DNA of 32,093 nt from Clostridiales bacterium (GCA_031277225.1 JAITMQ010000033.1:1-32093), one strand, 5' to 3'. Positions 17,833 to 27,861 are shown, counted from the first letter of the stretch. A program made the numbers and translations. Notes: generated by a model from the letters alone, not told the origin.

Positions 17833-18470
17833 GACTTCTCTTCCAAAGTTTTAATTAAGTCGGCCGCAATTTCCTCGGCATCGCCCACGCCATTTCTGCT
17901 GATTAAAATGCCCTGTCTGCGATAAAAGTCAATAATGGGCTCTGTCAGCGCATGGAAAAGCTTAAGGCGGTGCTTTACGGTGTCCATGGTGTCGTCGGGG
18001 CGTTGCGTAAGTGTTGCGCCGCAAACGTCGCAAATTCCATGAACTTTGGGCGGCAAAAATATTGTATGAAACATTGTAGCACATTTGGAGCAGACGGTGC
18101 GCCCCGTGATGCGCTGAATAACCTCATCATCGGGCACTTCAATGCTGACGGCAACATCAATGGGCGTGCCCAATCTGTCGCAAATGGCATTAAGTGCCAA
18201 AGCCTGCGAGAAGGTGCGGGGATAGCCATCGAGGATAAAATTATCCTCTTCAACCAAAATGCCCTCTAAAATTGAAAGCATTAATTCGTCCGGCACAAGG
18301 TCCCCCCTGTCCATAAGGCGCTTAACAGCGCGGCAAATGGCAGAATCCTTCTTAACCTCTTCCCTTAAAATATCTCCTGTAGAGATATGCTTCATGCCAA
18401 AATGTTTGGCCAAAGCCTGGGCTTGCGTGCCTTTACCCGCTCCGGAAGCCCCGAGAATGACTAATCTCAT
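17829..18470 (-). CDS. adk: Adenylate kinase (Zn-type lid)
   Basis: MRLVILGASGAGKGTQAQALAKHFGMKHISTGDILREEV; lid CSKCATMFH...CDVCGATL; start at 18470. Confidence 0.96.
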   Translation of the reverse strand: MRLVILGASGAGKGTQAQALAKHFGMKHISTGDILREEVKKDSAICRAVKRLMDRGDLVPDELMLSILEGILVEEDNFILDGYPRTFSQALALNAICDRLGTPIDVAVSIEVPDDEVIQRITGRTVCSKCATMFHTIFLPPKVHGICDVCGATLTQRPDDTMDTVKHRLKLFHALTEPIIDFYRRQGILISRNGVGDAEEIAADLIKTLEEKS

Positions 18471-18486
18471 ATTAAAGTCCCCCATT

Positions 18487-18554
18487 AGAGGTCAGATGTC
18501 AGAGGTCAGGTGTCAGATTTTTTCTGACCTCTGACTTCTGATTTCTGACTTCTA
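18487..18554. repeat. GTCAGAG heptamer inverted repeat between secY and adk
   Basis: AGAGGTCAGATGTCAGAGGTCAGGTGTCAGA, then TCTGACCTCTGACTTCTGATTTCTGACTTCTA. Confidence 0.93.
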
Positions 18555-19832
18555 GCTCGCTAAGAATCCTTTGTAATTACGCATTAGTAGCTGTGCTTCA
18601 AGTTTCTTTACGATTTCAAGCGCTACGCCAACTACGATGATTATGGTTGTTCCGCCAAATCCGATTGGAATTCCGCCGGGCACCCAAATCATGGTAATCC
18701 ATTGTATAACAATGGGAAGCATTGCAATGGCCGAATAGGCAGTCGCGCCTATCCAGGACATGCGCGTAATCGTGCGCTGAATGAATTCTATGGTTGGTTT
18801 GCCCGGGCGAATACCCGGAATAAACCCGCCGTTTTTACGCAAATTTTCCGCCATTTCTGTTGGGTTAATGGAGAAGGAGGCATAGAAGAATGTGAAGGCA
18901 AAAATTAAGACAACATAGATGGGGGCGCCGATTGGGCCTGCCATGTCAATTGTGCTTGCGACATTTGCAAGCGTTGTATTTTCGGGGAAGAACATCATAA
19001 GCTGCTGCGGAAGCCCCAAAATGGACATGGCAAAAATCATTGGCAGAACGCCCGCCAAATTCACCTTAACGGGAATAAATGACGACTGGCCGCCATAAAG
19101 CTGCCGCCCTACCATTTTTTTGGAATATTGCACGGGCAATTTGCGTTGGCCTTCGGCAATCATAACCGTAAAGCCCACAACAAATACAAATATTACCAAG
19201 ATTATGAGAACCAGAATTACATTAATAACTCCGGGGCTCATTGCATGATTCCAAAGAGTCGCCAGCCCCATGGGCAATGCCGACAAGATATTGGCGAAAA
19301 TTATGAAAGATGCGCCATTACCAAGTCCTTTTTCCGTCAACAATTCGGACAGCCACATAATGAACATTGTGCCCGCCACCATAGCAACCGCCGCTGCCGC
19401 ATAGAAAAAGAAATTGTCGGCCCCCAAATGGAAGGCGGCCCGCCAGCTGAATACCATGCCCGCCGCCTGCAAAATCGCCATCGCCACCGCCAAATAGCGC
19501 GTGATTTGGTTGATTTTTTTGCGGCCTTCTGCGCCTTCTTTTTTAAGTTGCGCAAGAGCAGGCACGGCAACCGTCAAAAGTTGCATTATAATGCTGGCTG
19601 TGATATATGGCGCAATGCCCATGGCGAATATGGTTCCCCATTCGCCGCCAACAAGCATGGCCAAAAAGCCGCCATCAGGGCCGCCAAGCAATTGCTCGCG
19701 CAAAGTGTCCATGTTTATGCCCGGTAAAGGAATTACGGAGCCAACTCTGAAAATTAATAATACCAACAAAATATACAATAATTTGTTGCGTAATTCTTTT
19801 ACTTTCCAGGCATTTGAAAATGTGCCAAGCAT
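18552..19832 (-). CDS. secY: Preprotein translocase subunit SecY
   Basis: FRVGSVIPLPGINMDTL, MGIAPYITASIIMQLL, FINPTEMAENL-type region, ALEIVKKLEAQLLMRNYKGFL. Confidence 0.97.
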   Translation of the reverse strand: MLGTFSNAWKVKELRNKLLYILLVLLIFRVGSVIPLPGINMDTLREQLLGGPDGGFLAMLVGGEWGTIFAMGIAPYITASIIMQLLTVAVPALAQLKKEGAEGRKKINQITRYLAVAMAILQAAGMVFSWRAAFHLGADNFFFYAAAAVAMVAGTMFIMWLSELLTEKGLGNGASFIIFANILSALPMGLATLWNHAMSPGVINVILVLIILVIFVFVVGFTVMIAEGQRKLPVQYSKKMVGRQLYGGQSSFIPVKVNLAGVLPMIFAMSILGLPQQLMMFFPENTTLANVASTIDMAGPIGAPIYVVLIFAFTFFYASFSINPTEMAENLRKNGGFIPGIRPGKPTIEFIQRTITRMSWIGATAYSAIAMLPIVIQWITMIWVPGGIPIGFGGTTIIIVVGVALEIVKKLEAQLLMRNYKGFLAS

Positions 19833-20272
19833 TAAATCACCTCTGCCCTGCCGCCTGCAGCTTCAATTTTTTCTTTCGCTGTTTCGCTATAATAATTTAC
19901 TTGTACATCAAGTTTTCTTTCAAGCTTGCCTTGTCCCAAAATCTTAACGCCGTCGCGAGGATTGCTCACAAGCCCTTTTGATTTTAAGGCCGCAATATCA
20001 ACAACAGCCCCATCGTCAAATACATTAAGATGATATACATTTAGGGTTACAATGTCAAGCGAATTGCGGTTTTTAAAACCGCGCTTGGGCAAACGGCGGA
20101 ATAACGGAAGCTGTCCACCCTCGAAAAGCGGCCTTACACCGCCGCCCGAGCGGGATTTTTGCCCGTCGCGCCCGCGGCCGGCAAGCTTTCCATTGCCTGT
20201 GCCCGGCCCGCGCCCCTTGCGCCAAGCCTTGAATTTAGAACCCTTAGCAGGTCTAAGTTCTCCCAACTGCAT
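19832..20272 (-). CDS. rplO: 50S ribosomal protein L15
   Basis: MQLGELRPAKGSKFKAWRKGRGPGTGNGKLAGRGRDGQKSRSGGG. Confidence 0.96.
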   Translation of the reverse strand: MQLGELRPAKGSKFKAWRKGRGPGTGNGKLAGRGRDGQKSRSGGGVRPLFEGGQLPLFRRLPKRGFKNRNSLDIVTLNVYHLNVFDDGAVVDIAALKSKGLVSNPRDGVKILGQGKLERKLDVQVNYYSETAKEKIEAAGGRAEVI

Positions 20273-20286
20273 TTCTTCACCTCCTG

Positions 20287-20466
20287 CTAGATTTCTTCCA
20301 CTGTAACAAGATGATTAACTTTACGAATCATTCCGCGAATTGCGGGATTATCTTTTTGCACCACGGAGGAATTAATTTTCCCCAGCCCCAAGGCCTTTAC
20401 ATTCAGGCGTTGTTTGGGCTTGGTGCCAATTAATGATTTTTTTAAAGTAATCCTTAATTCGGCCAT
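20287..20466 (-). CDS. rpmD: 50S ribosomal protein L30
   Basis: Manual translation [59 protein letters not shown]; absent from the ORF track. Confidence 0.95.
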   Translation of the reverse strand: MAELRITLKKSLIGTKPKQRLNVKALGLGKINSSVVQKDNPAIRGMIRKVNHLVTVEEI

Positions 20467-20482
20467 ATTCTATCCTCCATTT

Positions 20483-20989
20483 CTAAGCCATCAACTCTTC
20501 CACGGTTTTGCCGCGCAAACGAGCGATTTGTTCGGGTGTTTTAAGATTTCTAAGGCCATTAAAGGCGGCGGCAACCACATTGTGCTTGGTGCGCGAGCCT
20601 ATGCATTTGGTTACGACATTTTTAATGCCGGCAAGCTCCATCACGGCGCGCACGCTTGAACCCGCGATTATGCCCGTTCCCGCAGGGGCGGGCTTCATAA
20701 CCACATTGGATGCGCCAAAATGCCCGATATGCCTGTGATAGATTGAATCGTTTTCATCTCTGTCGATAAAAATCATATTCTTTTTGGCATCTTCGCGGCC
20801 TTTGCGAATGGCTTCGGTGGTTTCGGCGGCTTTTCCAAGCCCATAGCCAACATGACCATTGCCGTCGCCAACCACAACCAAGGCGGAAAAGCTCATTGTT
20901 CGGCCGCCTTTAACAACCTTGGTTACACGCTTTATAGCCACAACCCTGTCCATTAAATCCAGGGCATTAGCGTCTATTTTCTTCTTCAT
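20483..20989 (-). CDS. rpsE: 30S ribosomal protein S5
   Basis: RVTKVVKGGRTMSFSALVVVGDGNGHVGYGLGKA. Confidence 0.97.
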   Translation of the reverse strand: MKKKIDANALDLMDRVVAIKRVTKVVKGGRTMSFSALVVVGDGNGHVGYGLGKAAETTEAIRKGREDAKKNMIFIDRDENDSIYHRHIGHFGASNVVMKPAPAGTGIIAGSSVRAVMELAGIKNVVTKCIGSRTKHNVVAAAFNGLRNLKTPEQIARLRGKTVEELMA

Positions 20990-20998
20990 AAACTCCTC

Positions 20999-21367
20999 CT
21001 AGAACTGAAGTCCTGCTTCTCTTGCGGCATTTGCCAGCGCTTCGACTTTTCCGTGATATTTATAGCCACTGCGGTCAAAAACGACTTCGTTAATGCCAAG
21101 AGCCAGGGCTTTTTTGCCAATTACTTCACCAACGATTTTGGCGGCCTCTATATCCGAGGTATTTTCAAGCTTTGCCGCCACATCTCTTTCTTGAGTAGAG
21201 GCCGCGGCCAAAGTATGCCCCGCCACATCGTCTATAATCTGCGCGTACATATGCTTGTTAGAGCGGAAAACGGACAAGCGCGGCATGGCTTTCGTGCCGG
21301 AAACCTTATTCCGAATCCGCAAATGCCTTCTCTTTCTCGCAATCTTGCGAGCAGGCTTTTTTATCAT
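20999..21367 (-). CDS. rplR: 50S ribosomal protein L18
   Basis: [37 protein letters not shown]. Confidence 0.96.
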   Translation of the reverse strand: MIKKPARKIARKRRHLRIRNKVSGTKAMPRLSVFRSNKHMYAQIIDDVAGHTLAAASTQERDVAAKLENTSDIEAAKIVGEVIGKKALALGINEVVFDRSGYKYHGKVEALANAAREAGLQF

Positions 21368-21384
21368 ATGGCTACACTCTCCTT

Positions 21385-21454
21385 GAAGAGGTCAGAGGTC
21401 AGAGGTCAGAGGTCAGAACTTTTCTGACTTCTGATTTCTGATTTCTGACTTCTA
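21385..21454. repeat. GTCAGAG heptamer inverted repeat between rplF and rplR
   Basis: GAAGAGGTCAGAGGTCAGAGGTCAGAGGTCAGA, then TCTGACTTCTGATTTCTGATTTCTGACTTCTA. Confidence 0.93.
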
Positions 21455-21994
21455 TTTTTTGCCGGATTTTCCGGCCTTGCGGCGAATTGTTTCGCCTTGA
21501 TACCTTACTCCCTTGCCCTTATAGGGTTCCGGGGGGCGTTTTGCCCTTATGTTTGCGGCATATTGACCCACTTTTTCCTTGTCAATGCCCGAAACATGGA
21601 TTCTGTTATTGCCCTCAACGGCGGATTCCACGCCTTCGGGGTCTTCAAATTCCACGGGATGGGAATATCCAAGGGTTAGGGTTAATTTATTGCCGGACTT
21701 TGCGGCGCGATAGCCCGTGCCGACAATTTCAAGGGTTTTTTGATACCCATTTGTAACGCCCACAATCATATTGTCGATAAGGGTGCGGGTTAGGCCGTGC
21801 AATGACCTAAAACGCTTAAGGTCATTTGGGCGGGAAACCGTTATGACATTCGATTCAATATCGATTTGAATACTTGGCTCAAGCTGACGCTCAAGCGTGC
21901 CCTTGGGGCCCTTAACAGTCATAAAATTGCCCTCATGCAGCTTAACCTCGACCCCCGCAGGAATCGTTACAGGCATTTTTCCAATTCTTGACAT
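21452..21994 (-). CDS. rplF: 50S ribosomal protein L6
   Basis: [36 protein letters not shown]; start at 21994. Confidence 0.97.
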   Translation of the reverse strand: MSRIGKMPVTIPAGVEVKLHEGNFMTVKGPKGTLERQLEPSIQIDIESNVITVSRPNDLKRFRSLHGLTRTLIDNMIVGVTNGYQKTLEIVGTGYRAAKSGNKLTLTLGYSHPVEFEDPEGVESAVEGNNRIHVSGIDKEKVGQYAANIRAKRPPEPYKGKGVRYQGETIRRKAGKSGKK

Positions 21995-22039
21995 AATTTC
22001 CTCCTTAAGAACCTTGCTTTCTGTCAATACGCACAGGTT

Positions 22040-22441
22040 CTACCATACATAGGCTAAAACTTCGCCGCCAACGCCCGCTTTGCGCGCCTGCCGGTCGGTG
22101 ATAATTCCTTGATTCGTGGACACAATTGCACATCCAAGGCCGTTTAAAACCCTCGGAATTTCCTCATGCCCCGCATAAACCCTTAAGCCCGGCTTTGAAA
22201 TGCGCTTAAGGCCAGAAATGACCTTTTCATTTTTGTCGCGGCCATATTTTAAGGTTATGCGAATACTTTTTGTTGTCTTTTCCCCAACGATTTGATACCC
22301 CTTGATATAACCCTCCGCAGCGAGAATTTTCGTAATATCCTCCTTAACGCGAGATGCGGGAATGTCAACGGTATTATGTCTGGCAGAATTTGCATTTCTG
22401 ATTCTTGTAAGCATATCTGCAATAGGGTCGCTCATTGCCAT
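22040..22441 (-). CDS. rpsH: 30S ribosomal protein S8
   Basis: [34 protein letters not shown]. Confidence 0.97.
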   Translation of the reverse strand: MAMSDPIADMLTRIRNANSARHNTVDIPASRVKEDITKILAAEGYIKGYQIVGEKTTKSIRITLKYGRDKNEKVISGLKRISKPGLRVYAGHEEIPRVLNGLGCAIVSTNQGIITDRQARKAGVGGEVLAYVW

Positions 22442-22470
22442 CTATTTGTACCTCCTTTTTAAGCAAATAA

Positions 22471-22656
22471 TTACCAGCTGGCCTTTCTGACACCCGGAAT
22501 TTGGCCTTTATACGCCAATTCCCTAAAACAAATGCGGCACACGCTATATTTGCGCAGTACGGAATGTGGCCTGCCGCAAATCTTACAGCGGCTATAGGCT
22601 CGTACCTTAAATTTTGGCTTTCTTTGTTGCTTAACAACCATAGCTTTCTTAGCCAA
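22471..22656 (-). CDS. rpsN: 30S ribosomal protein S14 type Z, UUG start
   Basis: Zn-ribbon [40 protein letters not shown]. Confidence 0.95.
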   Translation of the reverse strand: MAKKAMVVKQQRKPKFKVRAYSRCKICGRPHSVLRKYSVCRICFRELAYKGQIPGVRKASW

Positions 22657-22673
22657 GAATACCAAGCCTCCTT

Positions 22674-23216
22674 TTAACTTCTCTTAAACGGCATACCAAA
22701 GAGCTTTAGCAGCTCATAGGCTTCCTCGTCGCTTTTGGCCGTGGTTACGATAATTACATTCATGCCCCGAATTTTATCGATTTTTTCGTAAGAAATTTCG
22801 GGGAAGATGATTTGTTCGCGAATTCCAAGGGTATAATTGCCGCGGCCGTCAAATGCCTCGCCGCTTACACCTTGAAAGTCGCGCACTCTTGGCAAAGCCA
22901 CGCTGATAACCCTGTCCAAAAACGAATACATTTTGTCGCCTCTAAGGGTGGTTTTAACGCCAATCGGCATACCCTCGCGAAGCTTAAAATTCGCAACAGA
23001 GCGGCGCGCCACGGTTGTTACGGGCTTTTGCCCCGTAATTATGGCAATATCACCCAGGCAGGCCTCCATGGCCTTAGGGTTTTCTTTCGCCTCGCCAAGG
23101 CCCACATTTACGACAATTTTGTCAATTTTGGGCACGGCCATCTTATTCGTATAAGAAAATTTTTCCATCATAGCAGGAACAATTTCCGATTCATACATTT
23201 CTCTAAAACGTGTCAA
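22674..23216 (-). CDS. rplE: 50S ribosomal protein L5, UUG start
   Basis: [63 protein letters not shown]. Confidence 0.97.
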   Translation of the reverse strand: MTRFREMYESEIVPAMMEKFSYTNKMAVPKIDKIVVNVGLGEAKENPKAMEACLGDIAIITGQKPVTTVARRSVANFKLREGMPIGVKTTLRGDKMYSFLDRVISVALPRVRDFQGVSGEAFDGRGNYTLGIREQIIFPEISYEKIDKIRGMNVIIVTTAKSDEEAYELLKLFGMPFKRS

Positions 23217-23260
23217 TTTAAATTCTCCTTTCAGCCCCGGGACATACCGGGGTCAGGATA

Positions 23261-23593
23261 TTAATCAATAATTTCTCCCGTGGTTTTGGCAACACGGCGT
23301 TTAACCCTCTTGGTTTTTCCGCCCCGCTCTTCGGTTTCAACGATAAAGCCGATTCGCGTGGGGCTGCCTTTGTGCAAATACGCCACATTGGAGATATGCA
23401 AAGGGGCTTCTCTCTCAATAATTCCGCCCTGCGGATTTTGCTGATTGGCCTTTTGGTGCTTCTTAATTTTATTGGCACCTTCAACCAAAACCCTCTGCTT
23501 TTTACGGTCCACCGAAAGCACGCGGCCTTCTTTGCCCTTGTCCTTGCCGGTGGTTACTAACACATTATCGCCGCGTCTAATTTTGCTGGCCAT
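23261..23593 (-). CDS. rplX: 50S ribosomal protein L24
   Basis: IRRGDNVLVTTGKDKGKEGRVLSVDRKKQRVLVEGANKIKKHQKAN. Confidence 0.96.
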   Translation of the reverse strand: MASKIRRGDNVLVTTGKDKGKEGRVLSVDRKKQRVLVEGANKIKKHQKANQQNPQGGIIEREAPLHISNVAYLHKGSPTRIGFIVETEERGGKTKRVKRRVAKTTGEIID

Positions 23594-23605
23594 GTTTTAA
23601 CCTCC

Positions 23606-23974
23606 TTATAAGACTTCGGGGGCAAGGGAAAGGATTTTCATATATTGCTTATCTCTTAATTCCCTGGCCACCGGGCCAAAAATTCTTGTGCCTCTGGGGT
23701 TTTTGTCATCTCTTATTATAACGGCGGCATTGTCGTCAAAGCGGACATAAGAGCCATCGGCGCGGCCAATCATTTTCTTTGTGCGCACAACAACGGCCTT
23801 AACAACCTCGCCTTTTTTTACAACGCCCCCGGGTGTAGCGGCTTTAACCGAGGCGATTATAACATCGCCAACCCCGGCATATCTGCGCCCCGAGCCGCCT
23901 AAGACCCGAATACACATAATTTCCTTTGCGCCGGAATTATCAGCCGCAACCAATCTGGATTGCTGTTGAATCAT
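23606..23974 (-). CDS. rplN: 50S ribosomal protein L14
   Basis: [44 protein letters not shown]. Confidence 0.97.
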   Translation of the reverse strand: MIQQQSRLVAADNSGAKEIMCIRVLGGSGRRYAGVGDVIIASVKAATPGGVVKKGEVVKAVVVRTKKMIGRADGSYVRFDDNAAVIIRDDKNPRGTRIFGPVARELRDKQYMKILSLAPEVL

Positions 23975-23993
23975 CTCAAACCCTCCAATAGCA

Positions 23994-24263
23994 TTACTTC
24001 GCTCTTTCTAGTATCTCCACCAAACGCCATCTCTTCTCTTTCGACAATGGCCTGGTTTCCATTACGCTTACCGTGTCGCCTATGCCACATTCGTTTTTCT
24101 CGTCATGGGCTTTAAGCTTATAGGTGCGCTTTACGATTTTTTTATACTTTGGGTGTCTTATGCTGGTTTCTACAGCAACGACTATGGTTTTGTCCATTTT
24201 GTCGCTGGTAACCTTGCCAACCCTGGTTTTTCTTAAATTTCTAGCTGTAGTCGCAACTTCCAC
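23994..24263 (-). CDS. rpsQ: 30S ribosomal protein S17, GUG start
   Basis: [57 protein letters not shown]. Confidence 0.96.
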   Translation of the reverse strand: MEVATTARNLRKTRVGKVTSDKMDKTIVVAVETSIRHPKYKKIVKRTYKLKAHDEKNECGIGDTVSVMETRPLSKEKRWRLVEILERAK

Positions 24264-24280
24264 ACTTTACCTCCTTCCGC

Positions 24281-24307
24281 CGGGCGACCGGGGGCGGTCG
24301 CCCCTAC
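24281..24307. repeat. GTAGGGGCGACC...GGTCGCCCG palindromic repeat between rpmC and rpsQ
   Basis: CGGGCGACCGGGGGCGGTCGCCCCTAC; contains the rpmC stop codon. Confidence 0.93.
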
Positions 24308-24525
24308 GCCAGTCCGCGCTCTTTGCGGGTCATTACGGTTCTGATTCTTGCAATATTTCTTCTGACTTCTCTAATCCTTGCGGTGTTGTCCAGCTGATTT
24401 GTGGCATTTTGCAGCCTAAGGTTAAATAATTCCTTTTTGGCATCCACAAGCTCTGTCTGCAGCTCATTTGGGGACTTAATCAACAACTCCTCAAGATACA
24501 CTCTACTTTTCACCGCTATCACCAA
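24304..24525 (-). CDS. rpmC: 50S ribosomal protein L29, GUG start
   Basis: [52 protein letters not shown]. Confidence 0.95.
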   Translation of the reverse strand: MVIAVKSRVYLEELLIKSPNELQTELVDAKKELFNLRLQNATNQLDNTARIREVRRNIARIRTVMTRKERGLA

Positions 24526-24530
24526 CTTCC

Positions 24531-25004
24531 TTAATCATTATTCACTAAACGGGCGACCGGGGCGGTCGCCCCTACGGCGTCCAGCTCTTTGTCAAGTTCG
24601 GCTTTTCCGTAGATTTTACACTTTATCGGCAATTTATGGACGGCGCGGCGCAGGGCTTCGCGGGCAATGTTTTCGGCTACACCGTTAAGCTCAAACATTA
24701 CACGACCCGGCCGCACAACAGCCACCCAATATTCCGGCGCGCCCTTACCTTTACCCATGCGGGTTTCGGCGGGCTTTGCCGTTACGGGCTTGTCGGGAAA
24801 AATTTTAATCCAAACATTACCGCCACGCTTGATATATCTTGTCATTGCACGTCTTGCCGACTCAATTTGATTCGACGTAACCCAGCCCGGCTCTTTGGCG
24901 ACAATGCCAAATTCGCCGTAAATTATGCGGTTTCCGCGCATGGCCTTGCCCTTCATGCGGCCACGAAATTGCTTACGTCTTCTAACTCTTTTTGGCATTA
25001 ACAT
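24531..25004 (-). CDS. rplP: 50S ribosomal protein L16 with a repeat-encoded C-terminal tail
   Basis: [47 protein letters not shown]-terminal ...[15 protein letters not shown]. Confidence 0.97.
   Translation of the reverse strand: MLMPKRVRRRKQFRGRMKGKAMRGNRIIYGEFGIVAKEPGWVTSNQIESARRAMTRYIKRGGNVWIKIFPDKPVTAKPAETRMGKGKGAPEYWVAVVRPGRVMFELNGVAENIAREALRRAVHKLPIKCKIYGKAELDKELDAVGATAPVARLVNND
24550..24575. repeat. GTAGGGGCGACC...GGTCGCCCG palindromic repeat inside the 3' end of rplP
   Basis: CGGGCGACCGGGGCGGTCGCCCCTAC, read in frame as VGATAPVAR. Confidence 0.93.
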
Positions 25005-25777
25005 CAGGGTCTGCCCCCTTTCATTCCGGAGCCCGCCTGGCCGCGGCCACCGCCGCCGCTTCGTCCGCCTCTGTCATTTCTGCGGCCTCTTCTTTCTTCC
25101 CTTGGCGCAGGTGGGATTTTTGGCTCTTCCGCCGCTGTTTTGCCCGGCAAAATTTCGCCTTTATAAACCCAAACTTTTACACCAAGCTTGCCATAGGTCG
25201 TGTCCGCTTCCGCAAAACCATAGTCAATGTCGGCGCGAAGGGTTTGCAGCGGAATTGTGCCTTCCGAATATGATTCGCTTCGCGCAATATCCGCGCCGCC
25301 CAAACGACCCGAAACCATGGTTTTAATGCCTTTTGCGCCAAATTTCATGCTGCGTGTCATGGCCTGCTTCATAGCACGCCTGAATGTAACACGATTTTCC
25401 AGCTGGCGCGCAATATCTTCAGCAACCAATTGGCCGGCAAGTTCCGGCCGCCTTACTTCTTGCACATCAATTGTGGCCTTTTGTTTGGGGTCTGCTACAA
25501 ATTTTTGAACGTCCCTTGCCAAATCTTCAATAGCCTTGCCGCTTCTGCCGATAACAATGCCGGGCTTGGCTGTATGCACGGTTACGCGAACCTTGCTTGA
25601 AGTGCGGGCAATAGTAATTTTTGACACGCCGGATAAAAAGAGTTTATTCTTAATGAATTTGCGAATTTTATGGTCTTCGACCAAAAGGTCTCCGAAACCT
25701 TTTTCGGCATACCAAACGCTGTCCCATTCTTTGTATATCCCAACTCTTAAACCGTGGGGATTAACCTTTTGTCCCAA
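25004..25777 (-). CDS. rpsC: 30S ribosomal protein S3, UUG start
   Basis: [25 protein letters not shown]; codon at 25775-25777 is TTG. Confidence 0.97.
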   Translation of the reverse strand: MGQKVNPHGLRVGIYKEWDSVWYAEKGFGDLLVEDHKIRKFIKNKLFLSGVSKITIARTSSKVRVTVHTAKPGIVIGRSGKAIEDLARDVQKFVADPKQKATIDVQEVRRPELAGQLVAEDIARQLENRVTFRRAMKQAMTRSMKFGAKGIKTMVSGRLGGADIARSESYSEGTIPLQTLRADIDYGFAEADTTYGKLGVKVWVYKGEILPGKTAAEEPKIPPAPREERRGRRNDRGGRSGGGGRGQAGSGMKGGRP

Positions 25778-25792
25778 ATTTTCACCGCCTTT

Positions 25793-26197
25793 TTATTTTC
25801 TCTCATTTAAAATTACGGATATATGGCTGACTTTCCTCTCAATTCGATTGGCGCGGCCGCGCGCGCGAGCCCGCAGGCGCCATCTCGAATAATGACTGCT
25901 TCCGCGATTGGCATAAGCCGTTTCAACATACAAATCATCCGGATTTAAGCCCAAATTGTTTTCGGCATTTGCCACGGCGGAATTAAGCACTTTTAAAGCT
26001 ATCCGAGCACCCTCGCGAGGATTGTATAACAGCAATGCGCGAGCCTCCTCAATGCCTTTGCCCTTAATTTGATCCAGCACAATGCGCGCCTTTATATCGG
26101 AAATTCGGATATATTTGGCATGAGCCTGTGGCCGCCTGTCTTTATTGTCCTTATTGCGCTGTCTTTTATATTGTGTTCTACTCTCACCTTTAGGCAA
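25793..26197 (-). CDS. rplV: 50S ribosomal protein L22, UUG start
   Basis: AHAKYIRISDIKARIVLDQIKGKGIEEARALLLYNPREGARIALKVLNSAVANAENN. Confidence 0.96.
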   Translation of the reverse strand: MPKGESRTQYKRQRNKDNKDRRPQAHAKYIRISDIKARIVLDQIKGKGIEEARALLLYNPREGARIALKVLNSAVANAENNLGLNPDDLYVETAYANRGSSHYSRWRLRARARGRANRIERKVSHISVILNERK

Positions 26198-26212
26198 AAC
26201 ACTTCCTCCTTT

Positions 26213-26497
26213 CTATCGCGAACGCGAGCGACGCTCGTCTTTCGTGTGGCCGCGATATGTTCTTGTTTGGGCAAATTCTCCCAGCTTATGTCCAACCATG
26301 TCTTCGCTTATATACACGGGCACATGCCTGCGTCCGTCATGCACGGATATGGTATGGCCAATCATCTGTGGAAATATCGTAGAGCGTCTGCTCCATGTCT
26401 TAATAACATTTTTGCTGCCCGATTCGTTTTGTGCCTCGACCTTTTTAAGCAGGTGGTCGTCGGCGAATGGGCCTTTCTTTAAAGACCTTGCCATCAT
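26213..26497 (-). CDS. rpsS: 30S ribosomal protein S19
   Basis: [62 protein letters not shown]. Confidence 0.97.
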   Translation of the reverse strand: MMARSLKKGPFADDHLLKKVEAQNESGSKNVIKTWSRRSTIFPQMIGHTISVHDGRRHVPVYISEDMVGHKLGEFAQTRTYRGHTKDERRSRSR

Positions 26498-26508
26498 TCT
26501 CCTCCTTT

Positions 26509-27009
26509 CTAATGGGCGACCGGGGCGGTCGCCCCTACTACAGGAATAACTATATCGATAAGTTGCGGGTCTTGCCCCATTCGGGCGTCATAATATTCAT
26601 AGGATATTTCGCCGCTCATCTCATAACCGCTGCCCTCAAGGCATTGAAACGATTGCGCCCAAGCCTCGACAACTTTATCAAGCGGGGTTTCAATTACAAG
26701 ATATTCGCCGGCGGGAATCTCGCAAACCGTCATTCCCGCGAAAGCGGGAATCCCCTCATCAACCTGCGTTTCGTCCGCAATTTCAACAGCGATAATGTAA
26801 TCCATATCGTTTTCGCCAGTCATTACGCAGATGCCATAATCGCCACAGCGTTTTTGAATATTGCGAAGATTGCCGACACGCTCGCCATCAAAGACACTTT
26901 GCCAGAAATCGCCAATGGGATTATTTTCGCTTCCGACCTCGGTCATGCCGGTTTTGAACACATAACCGGCGGTTTTAATGGAGTTTCGCTTCTCAATCTT
27001 AAAATTCAT
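26509..27009 (-). CDS. GyrI-like / AraC effector-binding-domain protein inserted between rplB and rpsS
   Basis: [21 protein letters not shown]...CGDYGICVM...DYIIAVEI...[25 protein letters not shown]...GYEMSG...YEYYD; two repeats embedded in frame. Confidence 0.75.
   Translation of the reverse strand: MNFKIEKRNSIKTAGYVFKTGMTEVGSENNPIGDFWQSVFDGERVGNLRNIQKRCGDYGICVMTGENDMDYIIAVEIADETQVDEGIPAFAGMTVCEIPAGEYLVIETPLDKVVEAWAQSFQCLEGSGYEMSGEISYEYYDARMGQDPQLIDIVIPVVGATAPVAH
26514..26538. repeat. GTAGGGGCGACC...GGTCGCCC palindromic repeat inside the 3' end of the GyrI-like gene
   Basis: GGGCGACCGGGGCGGTCGCCCCTAC, read in frame as VGATAPVAH. Confidence 0.93.
26727..26755. repeat. ATTCCCGCGAAAGCGGGAAT palindromic repeat inside the GyrI-like gene
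   Basis: CCGTCATTCCCGCGAAAGCGGGAATCCCC; encodes GIPAFAGMT. Confidence 0.93.
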
Positions 27010-27024
27010 CGGCGCAACCCCCCA

Positions 27025-27861
27025 TTATTTCCGCTTCTTACGACGGCTAACGATATATTTATCGCTTTGCTTATTCTTTTTGCGGGTTTTATAGCCAAGC
27101 GTAGGCTTGCCCCAAGGGGTTACGGGGGCATTGCGCCCAATCGGTGCTTTACCCTCGCCGCCGCCATGCGGGTGGTCATTCGGATTCATAACCGAACCGC
27201 GAACGGTCGGGCGAATTCCCATATGACGCTTGCGCCCCGCCTTGCCGATTTTAACCAGTTCATGGTCGCTATTGCCGACTGTTCCCATGGTTGCCCTGCA
27301 ATTTACGGGCACCATGCGCGTTTCGCCCGAAGGCAGACGAACCGTGGCAAATTTGCCTTCGCGCGCCATAAGTTGCGCAGAATTTCCGGCCGAGCGCACC
27401 ATTTGCGCGCCCTTGCCGGGCTTCATTTCGATATTGTGAATGGCGCTGCCAAGCGGAATATGCGTCATTGGCAGGCAATTGCCCACGCGCGGCTCTGCAT
27501 TTGGCCCATTCATCAATTTGTCGCCGACCTTAAGCCCCTGCGGAGCGATAATATAACGCTTTTCGCCGTCTGCATAGCTTAAAAGAGCTATATTGGCCGA
27601 GCGATTGGGGTCATATTCAATGGTTTTAACCGTGGCGACAATGTCGTCTTTTTGGCGTTTAAAATCAATAATGCGATATTTCTTTTTATGGCCGCCGCCG
27701 CGATGGCGAACGGTGATTAAGCCCCTATTATTGCGCCCCGAAAACTTCTTTAAATGCACGGTAAGCGATTTTTCCGGCTTATTTGTCGTAATTTCGGAAA
27801 AATCCAAACTCGTCATATGCCGTCTGGAGGGCGTATAGGGCCTATATCTACGAATTCCCAA
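27025..27861 (-). CDS. rplB: 50S ribosomal protein L2, UUG start
   Basis: [32 protein letters not shown]...[31 protein letters not shown] nine nt before TTG at 27861. Confidence 0.96.
   Translation of the reverse strand: MGIRRYRPYTPSRRHMTSLDFSEITTNKPEKSLTVHLKKFSGRNNRGLITVRHRGGGHKKKYRIIDFKRQKDDIVATVKTIEYDPNRSANIALLSYADGEKRYIIAPQGLKVGDKLMNGPNAEPRVGNCLPMTHIPLGSAIHNIEMKPGKGAQMVRSAGNSAQLMAREGKFATVRLPSGETRMVPVNCRATMGTVGNSDHELVKIGKAGRKRHMGIRPTVRGSVMNPNDHPHGGGEGKAPIGRNAPVTPWGKPTLGYKTRKKNKQSDKYIVSRRKKRK

Noticed and set aside
26467-27582. 371-aa plus-strand ORF across rpsS/GyrI-like/rplB
   Set aside because: Antisense to rplB and the GyrI-like gene; no RBS or recognisable domain.
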